Source: Cinnamomum chago
Lineage: Eukaryota; Streptophyta; Magnoliopsida; Laurales; Lauraceae
Direction of reading: 5' to 3'
DNA length: 64,000 nucleotides
Assembly: GCA_038049695.1 (NCBI GenBank)
Contig: CP142452.1
Location: 31,670,501 to 31,734,500, forward strand
Notes under the pieces: model-generated
The model's input: the letters and a program-made list of their open reading frames with translations, nothing else
What the model was told of the DNA's origin: nothing
The model's database searches: none
Program-made: the position numbers and the translations under genes
Part shown: positions 60,305-64,000 of the stretch, piece by piece
Numbering within the stretch: position 1 is the stretch's first letter
Layout: every line of letters begins with the position of its first letter

Positions 60305-62957
60305 TAAGTTAACGATCTAACTTAAACCTACGTTTCATATGTACGGAAAATCCGGGATTCGGAACCTCCTTCCGTCAGTTCTTGCAAGTCATGAATGACT
60401 AGGTGTCCGTGCCCGTAAAGTTTCACGGGCGACGGAGCCAGTTAGCTCATTTTGGGCGCTTGGAGGCTTATTTTCTAGGTTTAAGCTAACGTTCTAACTT
60501 TTAAACCTACGTTTCAACTGTACGGACCATCCGGAATTTACAATCTCGATCTGTCAGTTCCGACAAGTAATGAATGACTACGGACCCGTGCCCGTCAAAT
60601 TTCACGGGCAACGGACCCCGTTTGCTCATTAAGGGGCCCCGGAGGCTCGTTTTCTAGATTTAAAGCTAACGTTCTAACTTAAACCTACGTTTCAACCGTA
60701 CGGGAAATCCGGTAATCGAATTCTCGTTCTGTCAGTTCCTGCAAGTCGTGAATGACTAGGAGCCCGTGCCCGTCAAGTCTCCCAGGCAACAGAGCCCGTT
60801 TGCTTATTTTGGGCGCCCGGACTTTCGTTTTCTATGTTTTAAGCTAACGTTCTAACCTAAACTTACGTTTCGACTGTACGTCCAATCCGGGATTCGGGAT
60901 CTCGTGCCGTCAATTCCTGTAAGTCATGAATGACTAGGGGCCCGTGCCCGGCAAGTTTCTAGGGCAATTGAGCCCGCTTTCTCATTTTGGGCGCTTGGAG
61001 GCTCGTTTTCAAGGTTTTAAGCTACCGTTCTAACCTAAACCTAGCTTCCAACTGTGCGGGCAATCCGGGATTCGGAATCTCATTCCGTCAGTTCCTATGA
61101 GCCATGAATGACTAGGGTCCCGTGCCCGTCAAGTTTCACGGTCAACAGATCCCATTTGGTCATTTTGTGCTCCCGGAGGCTCGTTTTCTAGGTTTTAAGA
61201 TAACGTTTTAACTTCAACCAACGTCCCAACTGTACGGGCAATCCGAGATTCGGAATCTTGTTCCGTCAACTCCAGTAAGTCATTTATAACTAGGGGCCCG
61301 TGCCCGTCAAGTTTCGAGGGCAACGGAGCCCGTTTTCTCATTTTGGGCGCTCGTAGGCACGTTTTATAGGGTTTAAGCTAATGTTCTAACCTAAACCTAC
61401 GTTTCAACTATACGGGCAATCCGGGATTTAGAATCTCGTTCTGTCAGTTCTTACAAGTCATGAATGAGTAGGGGCCCGTGGCTGTCAAGTATCACGGGCA
61501 ACGGACCCCGTTTGCTGATTTTGTGCGCCCGGAGGTTCGTTTTCTAGGTTTTAAGCTAACGTTCTAACTTAAATCTACGTTCTAACTATACGGGCAATCC
61601 GGGACTCGTAATCTCGTTCCGTCAGTTCCTGTAAGTAATGAATCACTAGAGGCCCGTTTCGCCGAGTTTCAGGGGCAACGGAGCCCGTTTGCTCATTTTG
61701 GGCTCATGGAAGTTTGTTTTCTAGGTTTTAAGTTAACGATCTAACTTAAACCTACGTTTCATATGTACGGAAAATCCGGGATTCCGAACCTCGTTCCGTC
61801 AGTTCTTGCAAGTCATGAATGACTAGGTGTCCGTGCCCGTAAAGTTTCACGGGCGACGGAGCCAGTTAGCTCGTTTTTGGGGCTTGGAGGCTTATTTTCT
61901 AGGTTTAAGCTAACGTTCTAACTTTTAAACCTACGTTTCAACTGTACGGACCATCCGGAATTTACAATCTCGATCTGTCAGTTCCGACAAGTAATGAATG
62001 ACTACGGACCCGTGCCCGTCAAATTTCACGGGCAACGGACCCCGTTTGCTCATTAAGGGGCCCCGGAGGCTCGTTTTCTAGATTTAAAGCTAACGTTCTA
62101 ACTTAAACCTACGTTTCAACCGTACGGGAAATCCGGTAATCGAATTCTCGTTCTGTCAGTTCCTGCAAGTCGTGAATGACTAGGAGCCCGTGCCCGTCAA
62201 GTCTCCCAGGCAACGGAGCCCGTTTGCTTATTTTGGGCGCCCGGACTTTCGTTTTCTATGTTTTAAGCTAACGTTCTAACTTAAACTTACGTTTCGACTG
62301 TACGTGCAATCCGGGATTCGGAATCTCGTTGCGTCAATTCCTGTAAGTCATTAATGACTACGGGCCCGTGCCCGGCAAGTTTCTAGGGAAATGGAGCCCG
62401 CTTTCTCATTTTGGGCGCTCGGAGGAAAAATTTTCTAGGTTTTAAGCTAACGTTCTAACCTAAACCTAGCATCCAACTGTGCGGGCAATCCGAGATTCGG
62501 AATCTCGTTCCGTCAGTTCCTGTGAGCCATGAATCACTAGGGTCCCATTCCCGTCAAGTTTCGAGGGCAACGGAGCCCGTTTTCTCAGTTTTGGCGCTCG
62601 GAGGCTCGTTTTCTAGGTTTTAAGCTAATGTTCTAACCTAAACCTACGTTTCAACTGTACGGGCAATCCGGGATTTAGAATCTCGTTCTGTCAGTTCTTA
62701 CAAGTCATGAATGAGTAGGGGCCCGTGGCCGTCAAGTATCACGGGCAACGGACCCCGTTTCCTGATTTTGTGCGCCCGGATGCTCGTTTTCTAGGTTTTA
62801 AGCTAACGTTCTAACTGTACGGGCAATCCGGGACTCGTAATCTCGTTCCGTCAGTTCCTGCAAGTCATGAATGACTAGATGCCCGTTTCGCCGAGTTTTA
62901 GGGGCAACGGAGCCCGTTTGCTCATTTTGGGCTCATGGAGGTTTGTTTTCTAGGTTT
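60305..62957 (+). repeat. HOR unit 19 (2653 bp)
   Basis: B8 marker back to C at 61644. Private A to C at 61025. Confidence 0.95.
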
Positions 62958-64000
62958 TAAGTTAACGATCTAACTTAAACCTACGTTTCATATGTACGGA
63001 AAATCCGGGATTCGGAACCTCCTTCCGTCAGTTCTTGCAAGTCATGAATGACTAGGTGTCCGTGCCCGTAAAGTTTCACGGGCGACGGAGCCAGTTAGCT
63101 CATTTTGGGCGCTTGGAGGCTTATTTTCTAGGTTTAAGCTAACGTTCTAACTTTTAAACCTACGTTTCAACTGTACGGACCATCCGGAATTTACAATCTC
63201 GATCTGTCAGTTCCGACAAGTAATGAATGACTACGGACCCGTGCCCGTCAAATTTCACGGGCAACGGACCCCGTTTGCTCATTAAGGGGCCCCGGAGGCT
63301 CGTTTTCTAGATTTAAAGCTAACGTTCTAACTTAAACCTACGTTTCAACCGTACGGGAAATCCGGTAATCGAATTCTCGTTCTGTCAGTTCCTGCAAGTC
63401 GTGAATGACTAGGAGCCCGTGCCCGTCAAGTCTCCCAGGCAACAGAGCCCGTTTGCTTATTTTGGGCGCCCGGACTTTCGTTTTCTATGTTTTAAGCTAA
63501 CGTTCTAACCTAAACTTACGTTTCGACTGTACGTCCAATCCGGGATTCGGGATCTCGTGCCGTCAATTCCTGTAAGTCATGAATGACTAGGGGCCCGTGC
63601 CCGGCAAGTTTCTAGGGCAATTGAGCCCGCTTTCTCATTTTGGGCGCTTGGAGGCTCGTTTTCAAGGTTTTAAGCTAACGTTCTAACCTAAACCTAGCTT
63701 CCAACTGTGCGGGCAATCCGGGATTCGGAATCTCATTCCGTCAGTTCCTATGAGCCATGAATGACTAGGGTCCCGTGCCCGTCAAGTTTCACGGTCAACA
63801 GATCCCATTTGGTCATTTTGTGCTCCCGGAGGCTCGTTTTCTAGGTTTTAAGATAACGTTTTAACTTCAACCAACGTCCCAACTGTACGGGCAATCCGAG
63901 ATTCGGAATCTTGTTCCGTCAACTCCAGTAAGTCATTTATAACTAGGGGCCCGTGCCCGTCAAGTTTCGAGGGCAACGGAGCCCGTTTTCTCATTTTGGG
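62958..64000 (+). repeat. HOR unit 20, cut by the window end
   Basis: B1 to the end of B6 are visible, with the B6 marker T. The array continues beyond the window. Confidence 0.95.

Larger units (their letters stand above)
10079..64000 (+). repeat. Homogenised main satellite array, 2653-bp 15-mer HOR
   Basis: Continuous plus-orientation tandem array. The marker GGAGGAAAAATTTT occurs 20 times, with the A5 run starting at 10595, 13248, 15901, 18554, 21207, 23860, 26513, 29166, 33243, 35896, 38549, 41202, 43855, 46508, 49161, 51814, 54467, 57120, 59773 and 62426. Eighteen intervals are exactly 2653 bp and one is 4077 bp. By eye, units differ by zero to a few substitutions each, with no other length change detected. 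The repeat carries stop codons in all frames and no plausible gene. Such arrays are maintained by unequal exchange and gene conversion; a centromeric role is an inference from architecture only. Confidence 0.97.

Noticed and set aside
10079..64000. CRISPR array
   Set aside because: Repeats are contiguous at 178 bp with no short direct repeat alternating with unique spacers, and no cas-like gene is present.
11127..64000. rDNA intergenic spacer subrepeats
   Set aside because: No rRNA gene or recognisable rRNA stretch appears in 64 kb, and the HOR structure with inversion fits satellite arrays better.

Overview
The window is a block of tandem satellite DNA with no credible gene. Its basic unit is a monomer of about 178 bp. 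Fifteen distinguishable monomers are ordered into a higher-order repeat (HOR) of exactly 2653 bp. This architecture (nucleosome-scale monomers, megasatellite-style homogeneity, orientation switches) is typical of eukaryotic centromeric or pericentromeric heterochromatin. I do not recognise the monomer, so I name no organism. There is no CENP-B box, rRNA, tRNA, CRISPR array, promoter or bacterial gene.

Layout. 1-1320: plus-orientation satellite, diverged, arranged as one 8-monomer block cut off in the next block. 1321-1332: an A12 tract at an orientation switch. 1333-10007: the same HOR on the minus strand, with five complete blocks (8-7-8-7-8 monomers), a partial block on the left and a rearranged, patchwork edge at 8439-10007. 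10008-10040: a T33 tract. 10041-10078: 38 bp that is the only clearly non-satellite sequence in the window. 10079-64000: a highly homogenised plus-orientation array that runs off the right end.

How the HOR is built. Each 2653-bp unit is an 8-mer block 'B' of 1424 bp (monomers 177,180,178,178,178,178,178,177) followed by a 7-mer block 'A' of 1229 bp (177,180,178,179,178,178,159). A is an altered copy of B. Its fifth monomer starts like B5 and ends like B6, so one monomer was lost. Its last monomer lost 18 bp between two 9-bp direct repeats. Its fourth monomer gained 1 bp. These changes account exactly for 1424 - 178 - 18 + 1 = 1229. The HOR is therefore a duplicated ancestral 8-mer with one copy modified, later amplified as a 15-mer.

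Array history readable from the bases. A marker in block A recurs 20 times in the plus array. Eighteen of the 19 intervals are exactly 2653 bp and one is 4077 bp (2653+1424), which reveals an extra hybrid 8-mer at 31122-32545. Two diagnostic bases first appear inside that extra block and mark nearly every later unit, so the array has a left and a right cohort. Rare substitutions shared at offsets of 7959, 5306 and 2653 bp show recent duplications of three, two and one HOR. The minus segment looks like an inversion whose two ends fall in the same AT-rich 27-bp part of the monomer, each carrying an A/T homopolymer.

In the feature list B1-B8 and A1-A7 name monomers in plus-array order. Monomer starts are set at the TAAGCT/TAAGTT motif.
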